From AWTP1-13 sp050248715 (GTDB lineage Bacteria; Pseudomonadota; Alphaproteobacteria; Rhizobiales; Hyphomicrobiaceae), in contig JBFWRV010000017.1 in the NCBI GenBank assembly GCA_050248715.1, positions 1-64,000 of the forward strand: a DNA stretch of 64,000 bases. Direction: 5' to 3'. This document shows positions 62,737 through 64,000 of this stretch, piece after piece. The notes beneath the pieces are model-generated. The model saw only the letters and a program-made list of their open reading frames with translations. It was not told the origin of the DNA and ran no database searches. Both the position numbers and the translations under genes were made by a program. The stretch's first letter is position 1, and each line of letters begins with the position of its first letter.

Positions 62737-63495
62737 ATGGCCAACCGCACTCGCATCTCCAACGCCCGCGCCGACGCCGACAGCCGCGTGCCGCGCTATC
62801 TGCAGGTGGCGTCCGTGCTGCGGCGACGCATCCGCGACGGTCACTGGGCCGTGGGCGACAGAATTGCCACGCTCGAGGAACTGGAGCGCGAGTTCGGGGT
62901 CGCCCGCGTGACGATTCGCCAGGCGATCGACCTGCTGCACGGCGAGGACCTCGTGAAATCCTACCAGGGCCGCGGCACGTTCGTCACCAAGGCACCCGAG
63001 AACGACCGCTGGATCCAGCTCGCCACGGACTGGGAAAGCTTGATCGCGCCGATCCGCGACAACGTTCCCTTTCTGCTGCCCGATGGCGGGGACGTCCCGC
63101 CGCGAATCCTGCCCGACGACGGCGCGGCGGCCCCGGGCTACGTTTTCATCCGCAGCATCCAGAAGCGGGAGGGACGCACCTACGCCTTCGCCCGCGTGCA
63201 CGTCGCCAGCCACATCCATGCACGCGCCCGCGGGCAGTTCGGCAAACGCGTCGCCCTGGCCGTGCTGTCGGAGATGGACGATCTGGAAATCTCCCGCGCG
63301 CACCAGACGCTGGCGATCGGCGCTGCGGACATGGAGACTGCGCGCAATCTCGGCATCGCGCTGAATGCGCCCACGGCCGAGGCGCGCTGCGTCGTCACCG
63401 ATGCCGGCGGCACGGTCATCTACGTAGGGGAGATCACCTATCCGGGGGACTGCGTGCGGCTCAATATCGAGCTGATCGGCGCAAAGGGCGGTTGA
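62737..63495 (+). CDS. GntR family regulator with UTRA ligand domain (HutC type)
   Basis: The 252-residue protein has a GntR winged helix (RYLQVASVLRRRIRDGHW, VARVTIRQAIDLLHGEDLV, YQGRGTFVT) and a C-terminal UTRA-type domain (YAFARVHVASHIHARARG, ending YPGDCVRLNIELIG). HutC-type regulators sense a small metabolite of the pathway they control. Its position after pxpBC and before a binding-protein gene suggests it controls these and perhaps the divergent pxpA/F420 run. Confidence 0.92.
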   Translation: MANRTRISNARADADSRVPRYLQVASVLRRRIRDGHWAVGDRIATLEELEREFGVARVTIRQAIDLLHGEDLVKSYQGRGTFVTKAPENDRWIQLATDWESLIAPIRDNVPFLLPDGGDVPPRILPDDGAAAPGYVFIRSIQKREGRTYAFARVHVASHIHARARGQFGKRVALAVLSEMDDLEISRAHQTLAIGAADMETARNLGIALNAPTAEARCVVTDAGGTVIYVGEITYPGDCVRLNIELIGAKGG

Positions 63496-63501
63496 TCTCA
63501 A

Positions 63502-63560
63502 ATCCGGACGATTGGTTCTTCGCGGGGCGTCATCCCGGTGTAGGCGGGCATCCATGCCAC
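63502..63560. repeat. Dispersed repeat, partner of the copy at 8617
   Basis: Bases 63502-63533 match 8617-8648 closely (GGTTCTTCGCGGGGCGTCAT core). The following CCCGGTGTAGGCGGGCATCCATGCC is of the kind widely scattered in Bradyrhizobium-like genomes. It starts just after the GntR stop. Beyond it, to 63726, I see no gene. Confidence 0.55.
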
Positions 63561-63726
63561 CTGCCTGCGTGCCGCCTCCCCGCTTCATGACGGCTTTCGA
63601 CCAGCCGACCGCCGCTGCGCGTTCGAAAGGTCCGTTCGCTGCTGCGAACCAGATCGCTTTCCAACGCTACGAATACGGGCCATCGTTCCGTAAGCGTCGT
63701 CTTCATTCCTGCGTAAGGTGACCGCT

Positions 63727-64000
63727 ATGAACAAGCCCATCGGCAGCTTGGCTTTTTTTGTTGCCTCGACTCTCGGCTTCGCATTTGCAGCCTCGGACGT
63801 GGCGGCGCAAACACCGAAGTCGGGCGGGACGTTGAATTTCGCTGTCGTTGCCAGTCCGCCCTCCTACGACTGCCACGCTGAGACGACATTCGCCGTCGTC
63901 CATCCGGTCACCCCGCACTATTCGCTGCTGCTCAAGATCAACGCGGCCAAGTATCCCGACGTCGCCGGAGACCTGGCGGAGAGCTGGATGTCGGCGCCGG
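63727..64000 (+). CDS. Family 5 solute-binding protein, cut by window end
   Basis: Ninety-one residues are visible. A signal peptide (MNKPIGSLAFFVASTLGFAF, cleavage near AAQ) precedes the start of an SBP_bac_5 domain: GGTLNFAVVASPPSYDCHAE, then PDVAGDLAESW. AAGGTG lies before the ATG. It resembles the binding protein encoded at 18397-20001, including the ETTFA and HP-x-x-P stretch, so the two are likely paralogues. It may begin a peptide or oxoproline-derivative uptake operon next to pxpBC. Confidence 0.88.
   Translation, partial: MNKPIGSLAFFVASTLGFAFAASDVAAQTPKSGGTLNFAVVASPPSYDCHAETTFAVVHPVTPHYSLLLKINAAKYPDVAGDLAESWMSAP

Noticed and set aside
63512..63721. 69-codon frame after the GntR gene
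   Set aside because: It begins inside a dispersed repeat and has no ribosome site or family resemblance.

Overview
The window is high-GC, gene-dense DNA that reads as chromosome of an alphaproteobacterium, most likely Hyphomicrobiales (Rhizobiales) or a near relative. Signs of this are the purD / xseA / DUF2093 neighbourhood, an invasion-associated-locus-B-like periplasmic protein, a BadI homologue close to that of Rhodopseudomonas, many branched-chain-amino-acid-type ABC transporters, and dispersed palindromic repeats of the GTCATCCCGG type. No rRNA, tRNA or CRISPR array was recognised. Starts were chosen by Shine-Dalgarno position, ATGA-type overlaps and family N-termini.

Layout. 1-2.4 kb: decayed phage- or plasmid-like DNA with a ParB-like remnant and an adenine methyltransferase broken by two compensating frameshifts. 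2.7-16.4 kb: mostly housekeeping and envelope genes. These are DUF302, GYD, IalB-like and peptidoglycan-binding proteins, an unusual lipoyl-FHA fusion, an SPFH protein, rluB, tadA, a HExxH protein, a patatin, a fluoroacetate-dehalogenase-like hydrolase coupled to purD, xseA and DUF2093. 16.4-20 kb: an oligopeptide-type ABC transporter. 20.2-29.4 kb: a plus-strand catabolic operon (isocitrate-lyase-family lyase, thiolase, hotdog thioesterase, a first Liv transporter, a MetE-like protein), then a membrane zinc peptidase. 29.6-31.5 kb: badI and a divergent SDR. 31.6-41.5 kb: a long minus-strand run with a second Liv transporter, a Gfo/Idh/MocA dehydrogenase, a DUF993 protein, a sugar-isomerase-like protein and a luciferase-like (LLM) oxidoreductase. 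41.7-43.9 kb: a TetR regulator and an acyl-CoA ligase.

44-60.7 kb is the most distinctive part. A minus-strand block carries pxpA, an NADPH:F420 reductase and the complete cofE-cofD-cofC-fbiC pathway for coenzyme F420. It continues into a PLP enzyme, a two-subunit CoA-transferase, an LLM-family oxidoreductase of the F420-using type and a third Liv transporter. The order suggests that the cofactor, an enzyme that may use it, CoA activation and substrate uptake are encoded together, pointing to F420-linked catabolism in an alphaproteobacterium. fbiC carries an in-frame palindromic repeat that adds about 38 residues between its two radical-SAM halves.

60.8-64 kb: pxpB and pxpC divergent from pxpA, a GntR/UTRA regulator, and the start of a second oligopeptide-type binding protein that runs off the window. 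At least three families of small palindromic repeats lie between genes, often right at stop codons. In two cases the repeat itself supplies the TAG stop.
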